NCBI RefSeq assembly: GCF_000826145.2
Contig: NZ_LN651337.1
Coordinates: forward strand, 251,774-315,773
DNA length: 64,000 bases
Source: Sporosarcina koreensis
GTDB taxonomy: Bacteria > Bacillota > Bacilli > Bacillales_A > Planococcaceae
Direction: 5' to 3'
Shown: positions 34,114 to 44,063 of the stretch, piece after piece
How the letters are laid out: each line of letters begins with the position of its first letter
Position numbering within the stretch: position 1 is the first letter of the stretch
Notes under the pieces: model-generated
What the model was told of the DNA's origin: nothing
The model's database searches: none
The model's input: the letters and a program-made list of their open reading frames with translations, nothing else
Program-made: the position numbers and the translations under genes

Positions 34114-34773
34114 ATGATAGACAATAAAAATAAATTCGCCGCAGCGGTTGTTGTTCTGCTGCTGGCGGTCATCCTTGCCATCCAGTTTCCGGACCGGTGG
34201 ACGGTTGCGCAGTCGCTGTTCCAGACGGTCGGTCTGCCTGTGACATTGGCCGGAGGATTTCAGCTCCCGGGTGTCCTGATTCTGGGGGTAATGATCATAG
34301 GCGTCATTCTGCTGACACAATCAGTGAAGAAGAGGCAGGGATTGTATGGTGTGATTGCGGTCCTTGTCGTGCTGATCGGTCCGTGGGTGCTGGTGAATCT
34401 TTATCAGGGTGCGTTTGCGGAAGGGATCGATGCCGTGTCGTATGACAGGGATGAAAGCTCGTGCAGTTTCGCGATGCATGGGGAGTCGGTGCTGAGGAGC
34501 CGCTGTGAAGTCGCTTTGCACAACCACAGCGATTCGCCGGTGTCGTTCGATATCCATTTCAAAGAGGATACCCTGCAGCTCGATGACGTGCCGACCGTGT
34601 CCCTGCTGAACCAGGACGGCCCGTTCCGGATCAGACTGGACGGCAGGGAACAGCGGACAGTCGTCCTCGAGAAGGACATCGATGTCTCCGGCGTCCCGTC
34701 CCACGCGGACAGTGCGGAAGTGTGGGGGGTGGATATCCGGATTTCGGAAGGGACAAAAAGCCGGGAACTCTGA
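34114..34773 (+). CDS. Hypothetical membrane protein
   Basis: A 219-residue protein with three membrane helices in the first 100 residues (AAAVVVLLLAVILAI, PGVLILGVMIIGVILL, LYGVIAVLVVLIGPWVLV) and an extracytoplasmic beta-rich domain with a Cys pair (SSCSFAMHG, RSRCEVALHN). ATG 34114 follows a GGGGA stretch. It begins 36 bases after the 5'-nucleotidase, so co-transcription is likely. Function not recognised. Confidence 0.72.
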   Translation: MIDNKNKFAAAVVVLLLAVILAIQFPDRWTVAQSLFQTVGLPVTLAGGFQLPGVLILGVMIIGVILLTQSVKKRQGLYGVIAVLVVLIGPWVLVNLYQGAFAEGIDAVSYDRDESSCSFAMHGESVLRSRCEVALHNHSDSPVSFDIHFKEDTLQLDDVPTVSLLNQDGPFRIRLDGREQRTVVLEKDIDVSGVPSHADSAEVWGVDIRISEGTKSREL

Positions 34774-34864
34774 AACCTCCTGCCGGTGCTTCCTGTAGTT
34801 TGAGGCCGTTGCCAGAGGGAATCCGGTACAGTAAGAAACCGAATTCCAAGGAGGCAGGATATCA

Positions 34865-35569
34865 ATGAAACTTACAGGCAAAGTGGCGATGATCATCGGC
34901 GGGACATCAGGACTCGGGGAAGCGACATCCAAACGGTTTGCAGAAGAAGGGGCACACGTCATCGTTGCCGGCCGCGACCGGGAGGCAGGAGACCGGATCG
35001 TCCGGGATATTACGGACCAAGGCGGCCGGGCGGTGTTTGCCGAGCTCGACGTGACGGACGCCGATTCCGTCAAACGGGCGGTCCGAAAGGCTGCGGACAC
35101 ATGCGGTACGATCGATATCCTCTATAACGGCGCTGGCATCCATGATGGATACAAAGATGTCACGGAAACGGATGAAGAGCTGTTCGACAAACTGATGGCG
35201 GTGAATGTCAAAGGCGCGTTCCTTGTGACGAAAGAAATCATGCCGATCTTCCTGAAGAAAGGGAGGGGCACCATCATCAATATCGGCTCCCAGTCGACAT
35301 TCGTCGCAGGAGCGGGCGGCAGCACGTATGTGACGAGCAAGCATGCGATCGCCGGCTTCACGAAACAGCTGTCCTACGATTTTGGTCAGAAGGGCATCAA
35401 AGTGAACCTGATTGCACCGGGGTTCATCGACACGCCGATGACCGAAGGGATCGACGACAGCCGTCTCAAGGATATTCCGGCGGGCCGCGCAGGCAAACCG
35501 GAAGAGATCGCAGCGGCGGCCCTGTTCCTCGCCTCCGACGAATCCGACTATATGCAGGGTCAGAGATGA
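34865..35569 (+). CDS. Short-chain dehydrogenase/reductase, 3' end frameshifted
   Basis: An SDR with the cofactor motif GGTSGLGEA, YNGAG, the catalytic Ser of NIGSQST and YVTSK (Tyr, Lys), and the C-terminal PGFIDTPMTEG. ATG 34865 follows AAGGAGGCAGG. The frame stops at 35569 after MQGQR, but the usual SDR end continues in another frame as KVDGGWTVGR to a stop at 35599-35601. One base seems missing near 35564. The loss removes about ten residues, which may matter for tetramer contacts. Substrate unknown. Confidence 0.85.
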   Translation: MKLTGKVAMIIGGTSGLGEATSKRFAEEGAHVIVAGRDREAGDRIVRDITDQGGRAVFAELDVTDADSVKRAVRKAADTCGTIDILYNGAGIHDGYKDVTETDEELFDKLMAVNVKGAFLVTKEIMPIFLKKGRGTIINIGSQSTFVAGAGGSTYVTSKHAIAGFTKQLSYDFGQKGIKVNLIAPGFIDTPMTEGIDDSRLKDIPAGRAGKPEEIAAAALFLASDESDYMQGQR

Positions 35570-35658
35570 AAGTGGACGGCGGCTGGACCGTCGGCCGCTG
35601 AAAGGGGAGACGGCCTGTACGGAGAGGCAGCCGCCTATAATGAAAGCAGGGAGACACA

Positions 35659-36414
35659 GTGAAACTGACAAAGGACACCCAATACATCAAAAGCCTGTCG
35701 CTGAAACGGGAACGGATCCGCTCGTTCGGCTCCTATCCGCTCAGCCTTCCGTTCCTCCGGCATTTGGAGGAACTGACCTTCCACCCCAGTGTGACGTACA
35801 TCATCGGTGAGAACGGCATGGGGAAGTCGACACTGCTGGAAGGGGCAGCGACGAATCTCGGCTTCAATCCGGAAGGCGGAACCCGGAATTTCAATTTTTC
35901 AAGCTATGATTCCCATTCCAATCTCGATGAATACTTGCGGATCACGAAAGGAGTCCGGCGCCCGCGGGATTCGTTCTTTTTCCGTGCGGAGACGTATTAC
36001 AATGTCGCCACCCATATTGAGGAGCTGGATACAGAACCGCTCGGCGGACCGCGGATCATCGATTCGTTCGGCGGCAAGTCGCTGCATGAACAATCCCACG
36101 GTGAATCGTTCTTTGCTGCCTTCCTCGAGCGGTTCCAGGGGAATGGCCTGTACATACTGGATGAGCCGGAAGCCGCCCTGTCCCCGGTCCGGCAGCTCGC
36201 CATGCTCGCCCGGATTCACGAACTTGCAGAGGATGGCTCGCAATTCATCATTTCGACGCACTCGCCGATCCTGATGGCCTATCCCGACGCGGTCATCTAC
36301 CAGATCGACGAGCAGGGGATCGAGGAGGCACTCTTGGAAGAGACGTCCCACTACTCGGTCTTGAAACAGTTCTTCGAAGATCGCGACCGGCTGCTGCATC
36401 ATCTGTTCAAATAA
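35659..36414 (+). CDS. AAA-type ATPase (ABC/SMC-like, AAA_21)
   Basis: A 251-residue single-domain ATPase with Walker A IIGENGMGKST, a long insert, Walker B LYILDEPEAALSP and the H-loop-like ISTHSPILMAYP. This is the predicted-ATPase type found in many bacteria alone or with nucleases; here there is no partner gene beside it. The GTG start at 35659 follows GCAGGGAGA. The role is unknown. Confidence 0.82.
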   Translation: MKLTKDTQYIKSLSLKRERIRSFGSYPLSLPFLRHLEELTFHPSVTYIIGENGMGKSTLLEGAATNLGFNPEGGTRNFNFSSYDSHSNLDEYLRITKGVRRPRDSFFFRAETYYNVATHIEELDTEPLGGPRIIDSFGGKSLHEQSHGESFFAAFLERFQGNGLYILDEPEAALSPVRQLAMLARIHELAEDGSQFIISTHSPILMAYPDAVIYQIDEQGIEEALLEETSHYSVLKQFFEDRDRLLHHLFK

Positions 36415-36634
36415 TTATCCATACGAAACCATTAAGATATAGAATCCCCTTGTAAACCCTCTGACTCGTGAGGACCTGAGCGTTCTTATGCTGAATAATG
36501 CTTGCATGATTGGAATAAACTGAAAGAAAAAAAACTATTGTCCAATTCTTGAAACGGTGGTAATGTATATCTCAACCCGGGAGAATTCCGGCACGTATTC
36601 ATTTATCAGGTTATTCAGAAAAGGGGGATACGGT

Positions 36635-37876
36635 ATGCAGGGGATCTGGAACAAATGGAACAGCATCAGTTTGGTGAAACGTATCATTGCGGGTATTATC
36701 TTAGGCGTGGTGCTGGCATTGACACTGCCGAAATCAGCAGGGTGGGTGACAATCTTCGGGACGTTGTTCGTCGGTGCGCTGAAGGCTGTCGCACCTGTGT
36801 TAGTCTTATTCCTCGTAATGTATGCGCTTGCAGCCCATAAGAAAGGCACCAAGACGAACATGAAGACGGTCCTGACACTCTACGGGATCGGCACACTGCT
36901 CGCAGGCGTGGTGGCGGTCGGTGTGAGCTTCATTTTCCCGATTACGCTGAAACTGACAGCTGGAGCGGAAGGGCTGACGCCGCCGGAAGGGATTGTCGAA
37001 GTCCTGAAGACGCTGCTTCTGAATCTCGTTTCCAATCCGGTTGATGCTCTTCTGAACGCCAACTACCTTGGGATTCTCCTATGGGCGGTCGTACTCGGGC
37101 TCGCATTGAAGAGTGCCAGCCAAACAACGAAAGATGTCCTCGGCAATGTGTCTGAAGCGATCACGAAAGTCGTCCAGTGGATTATCAGCTTGGCGCCGAT
37201 CGGTATTATGGGTCTCGTGTTCGATGCCGTTGCAACAACAGGTATCTCGGCACTGTATGACTACGGCAGACTGCTGATGGTTCTCGTCGGCTGCATGCTG
37301 TTCATCGCGCTGGTCGTCAATCCGCTCATCGTCTACGTCTACATCCGGCGGAACCCGTATCCGCTTGTGTTCAAAGTGCTGCGTGACAGCGGCCTTACAG
37401 CATTCTTCACCCGCAGTTCAGCGGCCAACATCCCAGTCAACATGAAATTGTGCGAAGAGCTCGGTCTGGATGAGGACACATATGCTGTCTCCATTCCGCT
37501 CGGTGCGACCATCAACATGGCGGGCGCCGCGGTGACGATTTCTGTCCTGACACTGTCTGCAGTCCACACATTTGGCATCCAGGTCGATTTCCTGACCGCC
37601 CTTCTGCTGTCCGTTGTTTCAGCTGTTTCAGCTGCCGGCGCTTCAGGTGTCGCGGGCGGTTCACTGCTTTTGATTCCGCTCGCATGCAGTCTGTTCGGTG
37701 TCCCAAACGACGTCGCGATGCAAGTGGTCGCAGTCGGGTTCATCATCGGGGTTGTCCAGGATTCGTGTGAGACGGCTCTTAACTCCTCGACGGATGTGCT
37801 GTTCACAGCAGCTGCCGAGTATGCGAAGGAATATAAGGAAAGCAAAGTGGGCGGAGCCATTTCGGCGAAGTCCTAA
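36635..37876 (+). CDS. sstT: Serine/threonine:Na+ symporter SstT
   Basis: A 413-residue member of the dicarboxylate/amino acid:cation symporter family, the length of SstT. Marks are [19 protein letters not shown] (serine-rich hairpin), [20 protein letters not shown] and [21 protein letters not shown]. About eight helices plus two re-entrant hairpins in the cell membrane. ATG 36635 follows AAAAGGGGG. It imports serine and threonine with sodium. It ends in a strong terminator. Confidence 0.93.
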   Translation: MQGIWNKWNSISLVKRIIAGIILGVVLALTLPKSAGWVTIFGTLFVGALKAVAPVLVLFLVMYALAAHKKGTKTNMKTVLTLYGIGTLLAGVVAVGVSFIFPITLKLTAGAEGLTPPEGIVEVLKTLLLNLVSNPVDALLNANYLGILLWAVVLGLALKSASQTTKDVLGNVSEAITKVVQWIISLAPIGIMGLVFDAVATTGISALYDYGRLLMVLVGCMLFIALVVNPLIVYVYIRRNPYPLVFKVLRDSGLTAFFTRSSAANIPVNMKLCEELGLDEDTYAVSIPLGATINMAGAAVTISVLTLSAVHTFGIQVDFLTALLLSVVSAVSAAGASGVAGGSLLLIPLACSLFGVPNDVAMQVVAVGFIIGVVQDSCETALNSSTDVLFTAAAEYAKEYKESKVGGAISAKS

Positions 37877-37890
37877 AATAGAAAGTTCCC

Positions 37891-37940
37891 AAGACCGTCT
37901 TCCGTCAGCTGCGCAAGCTGACAGGGAGTCGGTTTTTCTT
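37891..37940 (+). terminator. Terminator after sstT
   Basis: GTCAGCT (37904-37910) and AGCTGAC (37916-37922) form the inner stem, GACCG and CGGTT the outer, followed by TTTTCTT. From here to 38279 (about 340 bases) I see only presumed promoter sequence for the next operon. Confidence 0.8.
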
Positions 37941-38279
37941 ATGCCCGGAGTCATTACGCCCGGTTGCTTCCTGGGGGAATTGGGAGACTTCCATCTCCTG
38001 CATAAATTCCAGACAAATACCGGGCATCCAAAATGTAACTCATTACATATCATCTTACAATTCTCTGGGTGTTATGAATCGTTTAGTTAGAAAACCGAAG
38101 TAATTTGATGAAAACACGTTTTCACTGAAAGTATTGTGGTACACTCGACGTGCAAAAAAGAGGCTGGGAGAATTGGACGGTCATCGATGAGACGGTCCGC
38201 CTATCCCGGCAGACCAGTGTAAATGACACAGGTAACAATATGGCTTTGCTCAACTAAAAAGGTGAAGGAGGAATTGCAC

Positions 38280-39062
38280 ATGGCGGACAATCAGCCGAAA
38301 CAGCCGAATGGCGACAGCAACATCAAGGACCCGAGTCGCCGTCAATTCGTGAAAAATTCAGGGATTGCGGTCGGAGGGGTCGCGGGAGGCGCATTGCTCG
38401 GCGGCCTGTTCACGAACCAATTCGGCAAGAAGAACAAGGACCAGGCAAACAGTGCAGGGAACGGCAAAAAAGAGGAGAAGCGGTATGAAGAAGCCCGCAT
38501 GTTCTTCACGCGGTTCGCAGACTTCGTCATCCTGGAACAGGCTGTGGAACGCATCTACCCGAAAGACAAGAATGGTCCGGGTGCAATTGAATTAGGTGTT
38601 CCGTATTTCATCGACAAGCAGCTGGCCGGTCCGTACGGAAACAACGTCAGTGATTACCGGCAGGGGCCGTTCAAGAACGGTAACGGAACTGCGGCGGATT
38701 CCAGCCTGAACCGCGGCGAGATCTTCATCAATGGATTGCGGGCAATGGGCCAGGAGAGCCAGAAGCGGTTCGATACGGCGTTCAACGAAGCATCGGATGA
38801 CCAGCAGACAGAGATCCTGAAGGACCTGGAAGCGGACAAAATCAAAATCAAGGGGATCGGTTCCAAAGGATTCTTCACATTGCTCCGCACCCTCACACTC
38901 GAAGGGGCGTACAGCGATCCGCTCTATGGCGGCAACCGCGGCATGGAAGGATGGAAGATGAAAGAGTATCCGGGATCTATCGCATCCTACGCCAACATCA
39001 TCGAAGAGAAAGATTTCATCAAAATGGATCAGGTCAGTCTGACGGACTACCAGCAAAAATAA
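38280..39062 (+). CDS. Gluconate 2-dehydrogenase subunit 3 family protein
   Basis: A 260-residue protein with a twin-arginine signal (SRRQFVKNSG followed by a glycine-rich hydrophobic stretch), so it is exported folded. The later FFTRFADFVILEQAVERIYPKD is the start of the subunit 3 domain that accompanies membrane-bound sugar and gluconate dehydrogenases. ATG 38280 follows GAAGGAGG. The large FAD subunit is 18 bases downstream and lacks a signal, so it may hitch-hike through Tat with this protein. A cytochrome c subunit gene is not present nearby. Confidence 0.88.
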   Translation: MADNQPKQPNGDSNIKDPSRRQFVKNSGIAVGGVAGGALLGGLFTNQFGKKNKDQANSAGNGKKEEKRYEEARMFFTRFADFVILEQAVERIYPKDKNGPGAIELGVPYFIDKQLAGPYGNNVSDYRQGPFKNGNGTAADSSLNRGEIFINGLRAMGQESQKRFDTAFNEASDDQQTEILKDLEADKIKIKGIGSKGFFTLLRTLTLEGAYSDPLYGGNRGMEGWKMKEYPGSIASYANIIEEKDFIKMDQVSLTDYQQK

Positions 39063-39080
39063 TGACAGAGGAGTGAGAAC

Positions 39081-40841
39081 ATGGCGAAACAGCTGCCAAA
39101 GACTGATGTGGTCATCGTCGGATCCGGTTGGGCCGGCGGGATTGCTGCAGCAGAGCTGACGAAAAAAGGATACAAAGTCGTAGGATTGGAACGGGGCAAA
39201 CAGAAAGTACGGGAAGATTACATAGGGTCGAAAGACGAATTACGCTATGACAGCCGGAAAGTCATGTTCCAGGATCTCAGCAAGGAGACACTGACTATCC
39301 GCAACACGATGGATGAAGTGGCTTCCCCGAACCGCAGTAATGATACGAATGCCATCAACGGAACGGACACAGGCGGCTCAGGGGTGCACTGGAATGGCAT
39401 GGTCTACCGCTGGCTGCCGACCGACTTCGAAATGGCGAGCAAGACCGCCGAGAAATACGGCAAGGATATGATCCCTGAAGGCATGACGCTGCAGGACTGG
39501 GGCCTCACGTACGACGAAGCGGAACCGTATTACGACAAATTCGAAAAGATGGCCGGTATTTCCGGGGAGCCCGATCCGCTGCGCGAAGGCCAGCGCTCGA
39601 GCGACTACCCGACACCTCCGCAAAAAGAGACGGAAGTGATCCGCGTCTTCACCGAAGCGGCGAAGAACCTCGGCTACCACCCTCACCGGATTGCGTCAGC
39701 CAACTTGTCGGAGTCCTATACGAACCCGGACGGGGAAACGATCAATGCGTGCGTCTACTGTGCGTTCTGTGAATCATTCGGATGTGACTTCGGTGCAAAA
39801 TCCGACCCGATCGCAACGGTGCTGGCAACCGCGCAGAAGACCGGTAATTATGAGCTCCGCCACAATGCGTATGCCGTACGGGTGCTGCACGAAAACGGGA
39901 AAGCGAGTGCCATTAAATACGTCGATACGGAAACCGGAGAGGAATTCATCCAGCCGGCAGACCTGGTCGTCGTGAGCGGATTCGTCTTCTCCAATGTCCG
40001 CCTCATGCTTCTGTCGAAGATCGGCAAGCCATATGATCCGAAAACCGGAACAGGCGTCATCGGGAAGAACCAGACCGCCCACCAGCGGAACCTGACCCAT
40101 ACCCGTGTCCGCGGTTTCTTCGATAACAAGAAATTCAACCGGTATGCCGGCACAGGTGCGCTCGGTGTCACGATGGATGACTTCAATGTCGAGCAGCTGG
40201 ATCACACGAAACTGGACTTCCTGCACGGCTTCTGCCTGCGGACCTCCCAGCGCGGCGACCGGCCGATCTCGAACAACTTCGTTCCGGACGGCGTGCCGTC
40301 ATGGGGCCCTGAGTTCAAGGACAAATCCTTGTTCTACGCGAACCGCCGGATCGATGTCCAGCAGCAGAACGGCGCACTGCCTTGGAAGGACAACTACTTC
40401 GATCTGGATCCGACATACACGGACATTTTCGGCGATCCGCTCTTGCGTGTGACGAGCCGGTTCCACGACCAGGACCGCAATATCGTCCGCTATGCGCATC
40501 AGCGTTCGAAGGAACTGCTCGAAGAGATGGGCGCAGATCACATCACCGTTCCTGACATCACAGATGAAACGGAATTCAACAAGACGTCCTTATCCGACCA
40601 TACTGGCGGCGGAGTGATCATGGGAGCCGATCCCGAAACGTCCGCAGTGAATACGTATTCACAAGTATGGGATATGGACAATCTTTTCGTTGTGGGCGCT
40701 TCTTCCTTCCCGCATATGAGCAGTTCCAATCCGACAGCGACGGTCGGTGCGATGGCGTACCGTGCGGCGGAAGGGATGATCAAGTTCCTTGAAGAAGGCG
40801 GCCAGCTCGTGAAGCAGGAGAAAGATACAGCGAAGGCGTAA
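39081..40841 (+). CDS. GMC-type gluconate/sugar dehydrogenase, FAD subunit
   Basis: A 586-residue GMC oxidoreductase. The FAD-binding VVIVGSGWAGGIAAAELTKKG, the GTDTGGSGVHWNGM segment, a Cys cluster CVYCAFCESFGCDFG, and the C-terminal active-site region SDHTGGGVIMG and SSFPHMSSSNPTATVGAMAYR are visible. It forms an oxidoreductase with the preceding Tat subunit, probably at the outer face of the membrane, passing electrons to the respiratory chain. The Cys cluster may hold an Fe-S centre or disulfides. The exact sugar substrate is unknown. Confidence 0.9.
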   Translation: MAKQLPKTDVVIVGSGWAGGIAAAELTKKGYKVVGLERGKQKVREDYIGSKDELRYDSRKVMFQDLSKETLTIRNTMDEVASPNRSNDTNAINGTDTGGSGVHWNGMVYRWLPTDFEMASKTAEKYGKDMIPEGMTLQDWGLTYDEAEPYYDKFEKMAGISGEPDPLREGQRSSDYPTPPQKETEVIRVFTEAAKNLGYHPHRIASANLSESYTNPDGETINACVYCAFCESFGCDFGAKSDPIATVLATAQKTGNYELRHNAYAVRVLHENGKASAIKYVDTETGEEFIQPADLVVVSGFVFSNVRLMLLSKIGKPYDPKTGTGVIGKNQTAHQRNLTHTRVRGFFDNKKFNRYAGTGALGVTMDDFNVEQLDHTKLDFLHGFCLRTSQRGDRPISNNFVPDGVPSWGPEFKDKSLFYANRRIDVQQQNGALPWKDNYFDLDPTYTDIFGDPLLRVTSRFHDQDRNIVRYAHQRSKELLEEMGADHITVPDITDETEFNKTSLSDHTGGGVIMGADPETSAVNTYSQVWDMDNLFVVGASSFPHMSSSNPTATVGAMAYRAAEGMIKFLEEGGQLVKQEKDTAKA

Positions 40842-40877
40842 TTACTCTTTACTGGTCCATCAAAGAGGAGTGATTGC

Positions 40878-41447
40878 ATGAAGTTGAGGATTGGAGTGGC
40901 ATTGATCGCTGTTCTGATGGTTCTTGGAGGATGCGGACGACAACAGATCGAGACCAACATGTCCGAACAGCTGCCCGATTTCAAGTACACGACGCAGGAC
41001 GGCAATCCGCTGTCGCTCGATGACCTGAAAGGCGACTGGTGGATCGCGTACTTCTCCTACACGCACTGCACAACGGTCTGCCCGAGGACGACCGCCAACA
41101 TGGTGGACATCCAGCAGGCCTTGAAGGCGGACGGCTTCACTCCGCAGATCGTCTCGTTCGGCATCGATCCCGCCAACGATACTCCTGAGGTTCTCCGGAA
41201 GTATGCGGCGGACTATGGAGCGGATACGGACACGTTCACGTTTCTGACAGGGTATGATTTCGAGACGATCCGGACGCTTTCCGTCAACACGTTCAAAGCG
41301 GTACTGGAAGAAGGGGCGCTCGATCAGCGTTCTCACAGTTACTACTTCTACCTCGTCAATCCGGATGGGGAGATTGTGAAGAAGTATAACGGCATGAGCC
41401 TGAAAGAGAATGAACAGCTCATCAAGGACGTGGAAACCGTTCTCTAG
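40878..41447 (+). CDS. SCO1/SenC family lipoprotein
   Basis: A 189-residue lipoprotein (lipobox LGGC, Cys19) with a thioredoxin-like fold. The copper-site residues are present: CTTVC (CxxxC) in THCTTVCPR and the distal His in QRSHSYYF. SCO proteins help deliver copper to cytochrome oxidase CuA or act in redox homeostasis. ATG 40878 follows AGAGGAG. It lies just after the dehydrogenase pair, so a supporting role in that electron chain is possible. Confidence 0.9.
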   Translation: MKLRIGVALIAVLMVLGGCGRQQIETNMSEQLPDFKYTTQDGNPLSLDDLKGDWWIAYFSYTHCTTVCPRTTANMVDIQQALKADGFTPQIVSFGIDPANDTPEVLRKYAADYGADTDTFTFLTGYDFETIRTLSVNTFKAVLEEGALDQRSHSYYFYLVNPDGEIVKKYNGMSLKENEQLIKDVETVL

Positions 41448-41478
41448 CTGACAGCAAGGACAGCAGACACATGACAAG

Positions 41479-41512
41479 CAGGTGCCCGGTCTATGATCCG
41501 GGCACCTGTTTT
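41479..41512 (+). terminator. Terminator after the SCO gene
   Basis: CAGGTGCCCGG (41479-41489) pairs perfectly with CCGGGCACCTG (41498-41508), followed by TTTT. Confidence 0.9.
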
Positions 41513-41641
41513 CAGTGGTCGTATTCCCACTTGAAATAGCACCCGTTTTTCATTCCTACAGCATACAGACCATGTATACTTGTAAGCAGATGTAACTTTT
41601 TCCAACCGTCAGCCGTCTGTTTGAAAAAGGGGAGTGACAAG

Positions 41642-42031
41642 ATGAGCGATCGGTGGTACGTTCCATTGCTGGCGTGTCTGTTTCTGCTTCTAGCTGGCTG
41701 TGCCGATGAAAAGATCGAGACAGTGACGCATACGACGGAACATCCGACGGCGGAGGAAGTGCTGGCGGAAATTCCGGATGCGGATATCTTCCAATTCGAC
41801 GGACTCATCTACCAGTCAGGAGTCGACTGGGTGAAAGAACAATCCTTCACGAAGAAGGAAGCGGTCGGGAAGATTCTGAAGCAAAGTGATCAGGTGGCCG
41901 ACTTCGGGGACGGAACAGCTTCCAGACTGCCTGCCGGGTCGATCATCTATACCGTGGAAGAAGGCGGGGGATTCCTGCTGGTGGAAACGGAAGGGCGGCT
42001 GGTGAACTATTTAGCGCTGGTGGAAGGATAA
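41642..42031 (+). CDS. Small lipoprotein
   Basis: A 129-residue lipoprotein (lipobox LLAGC, Cys20 counted from ATG 41642). The mature domain has FDGLIYQSGVDWVKEQSFTKKEAVGKI and a beta-rich end (GSIIYTVEEGGGFLLVETEG), a pattern I associate with uncharacterised Bacillus lipoproteins. ATG 41642 follows GGGGAGTG. It stands alone. Function unknown. Confidence 0.78.
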   Translation: MSDRWYVPLLACLFLLLAGCADEKIETVTHTTEHPTAEEVLAEIPDADIFQFDGLIYQSGVDWVKEQSFTKKEAVGKILKQSDQVADFGDGTASRLPAGSIIYTVEEGGGFLLVETEGRLVNYLALVEG

Positions 42032-42199
42032 CGGGATGACAAGGCAGAAAGTGTTTTAGATCTTGCTTGCTCCTATCATAGAATTATTTCCGTCTTAAGA
42101 AACTAAGGAATGAAACCGAGCAGATTATGGTGGCCGGCCTATATAGAAATTCAAGCGGGTACCAGATTTTTCGGGACTACAGAATGAGGAGGAGCTGTC

Positions 42200-42580
42200 A
42201 TGGTGCAGTATGACGCTAAGACATCAGACGAATATTTGGAAGTCCTTGAAGACGACTGGCGGAAAGAGAAACTGCTGGAGGTCCGGCAAATGATTTTGGC
42301 GTATGCGCCTGAATTTGATGAGGTCATCCGCTACAAAATGCTGAACTACGGCAAGGATGCGGACTATGTCTTCGCGTTGAACGTCCAAAAACACTATGTC
42401 AGCCTCTATGTAGGGACAATCGATAAGGTGGAAAATGCCGAAGCTCTGTTGGATGGATATTCCTATGGAAAAGGATGCATCCGTATCCGAAAGACAATAC
42501 GTATCGAACAGACGGAACTGGAGCGGTTTATCCGGAAAACCGTTGATATGTGGCGTGACGGTGAAGACACCACATGCTGA
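42200..42580 (+). CDS. DUF1801 domain protein
   Basis: A 126-residue protein of the YdhG/DUF1801 type: TSDEYLEVLEDDWRKEKLLEVRQ, EVIRYKMLNYGKD and KGCIRIRKT. ATG 42200 follows GAGGAGGAG. Function of the family is unknown. After the TGA at 42578 the same frame continues for 41 coding-like codons to 42706, listed separately. Confidence 0.8.
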   Translation: MVQYDAKTSDEYLEVLEDDWRKEKLLEVRQMILAYAPEFDEVIRYKMLNYGKDADYVFALNVQKHYVSLYVGTIDKVENAEALLDGYSYGKGCIRIRKTIRIEQTELERFIRKTVDMWRDGEDTTC

Positions 42581-42706
42581 TACGGAAATTCACTGCAAAT
42601 TGAAGCCTATTTGGCATTGCACCCGGGCATGACGACAGATGAGTGGACTTCGGAAAATTCGAAAGGAATTTTCGAGGAAAGCCGGTATCTCGATCATTAC
42701 CGATAA
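42581..42706 (+). pseudogene. In-frame coding-like remnant after the DUF1801 stop
   Basis: Directly after TGA 42578-42580 the same frame reads 41 codons (YGNSLQIEAYLALHPGMTT through FEESRYLDHYR) and then TAA at 42704. The composition is that of a real protein end. No start codon with a ribosome binding site opens it; ATG 42574 overlaps the preceding stop but is in another frame, so a one-base shift would be needed. It could be the tail of a small coupled gene or a decayed domain. The rest of 42707-42903 shows nothing recognisable. Confidence 0.4.
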
Positions 42707-42903
42707 GCACTGTATGTGTGAACAAATAACCATAACGAATGATCTTGGATTGCCAACTGAACAGACCTGGACTGTGTGATTCCTCCTGTTTTTTGGTTTC
42801 GTCCGGCTGCTATGTCAGCATTCTGAGAAAAGAAGGTTTACGAATTGGTTGTCAGGCTAAACAAACCATGCAGTGAAGTAAACCATGAAAAGGATGTGAC
42901 AGC

Positions 42904-44037
42904 ATGAAAGCAGTAACATTCCAAGGCGAGAAATCGATGGTATCGAAAAATGTGAACACCCCTGACATCCAGGAAGACACGGATATGATCGTACGGATCA
43001 CAGCGAGTGGGATCTGCGGGTCCGATCTGCATTTGTATCACGGCGGGATCGTACCGGAGAAGGATTATGTCGTCGGTCATGAACCGATGGGGATCGTGGA
43101 AGAAGTCGGTTCCAAAGTGAGCAAACTGAAGAAGGGGGACCGAGTCGTCATCCCGTTCAACATCGGCTGCGGCGAGTGTTTCTTCTGTAACCATCAGATG
43201 GAAAGCCAATGCGACAATTCGAATCCACACGGAGAAGTGGGCGGTCTGTTCGGGTTCGCAGAGCCGAACGGCAACTACCCCGGCGGCCAGGCGGAATATC
43301 TCCGGGTTCCGTATGCGGATTTCACATCATTCAAAGTACCGGAGTCGAGCGAACTGGAAGACGAGCAGGTACTGCTGCTGTCCGACGTGCTGCCGACCGC
43401 TTACTGGAGTGTCGAGCACAGCGGCATGAAAGAAGGGGACACGGTTATCATTCTGGGGTCGGGGCCGATCGGGCTCATGGCGCAGAAATTCGCCTGGATG
43501 AAAGGCGCCAAGCGGGTCATCACCGTCGATCAGATGGACTATCGGCTGGATCATGCCAAGAAGACGAATAACGTGGAGACATTCAATTTCAAACAGCATG
43601 AAACGATCGGCGAGCTGCTGCATGGAGAGACGAAAGGCGGAGCAGACGTCGTCATCGACTGTGTCGGGATGGACGGAACCGTTCCGCCGAAAACGAAATT
43701 CGGCTCGGATGACGATAACCAGTTCGGCACGATCAGCCCGATCGTCACCGCTTCCCAAGCTGTCCGTAAATTCGGGACAGTGCAGCTGACGGGTGTCTAC
43801 GCGACGGAAGCGAACAACTTCCCGCTCGGCGATTTCTTTACGCGCAATGTATCGCTCAAAATGGGCCAGGCGCCGGTGATCCATCTGATGCCGGAGCTGT
43901 ATAAGAAGATTGAGAATAAGGAATTCGATCCGACTGACATCATCACCCACAAGATGAGTTTGGACGAAGCGGAAAAAGCATACGACATCTTTGACCGGAA
44001 AGTGGATGGAAGTATCAAGGTCATCTTCAAGCCGTAA
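42904..44037 (+). CDS. Zinc-dependent alcohol dehydrogenase, formaldehyde-dehydrogenase-like
   Basis: A 377-residue medium-chain dehydrogenase with the catalytic zinc ligands in SGICGSDLH and VGHEPMG, the structural-zinc cysteines CGECFFCNHQMESQC and the coenzyme motif ILGSGPIGLMAQ. The segment GFAEPNGNYPGGQAEYLRV and the insert near residues 250-280 match the glutathione-independent formaldehyde dehydrogenase-like branch. ATG 42904 follows AAAAGGATG. It stands alone, between the DUF1801 region and a strong hairpin. Its substrate is not known. Confidence 0.92.
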   Translation: MKAVTFQGEKSMVSKNVNTPDIQEDTDMIVRITASGICGSDLHLYHGGIVPEKDYVVGHEPMGIVEEVGSKVSKLKKGDRVVIPFNIGCGECFFCNHQMESQCDNSNPHGEVGGLFGFAEPNGNYPGGQAEYLRVPYADFTSFKVPESSELEDEQVLLLSDVLPTAYWSVEHSGMKEGDTVIILGSGPIGLMAQKFAWMKGAKRVITVDQMDYRLDHAKKTNNVETFNFKQHETIGELLHGETKGGADVVIDCVGMDGTVPPKTKFGSDDDNQFGTISPIVTASQAVRKFGTVQLTGVYATEANNFPLGDFFTRNVSLKMGQAPVIHLMPELYKKIENKEFDPTDIITHKMSLDEAEKAYDIFDRKVDGSIKVIFKP

Positions 44038-44063
44038 AGAGATTCCTTTATACAGGTTCACCT

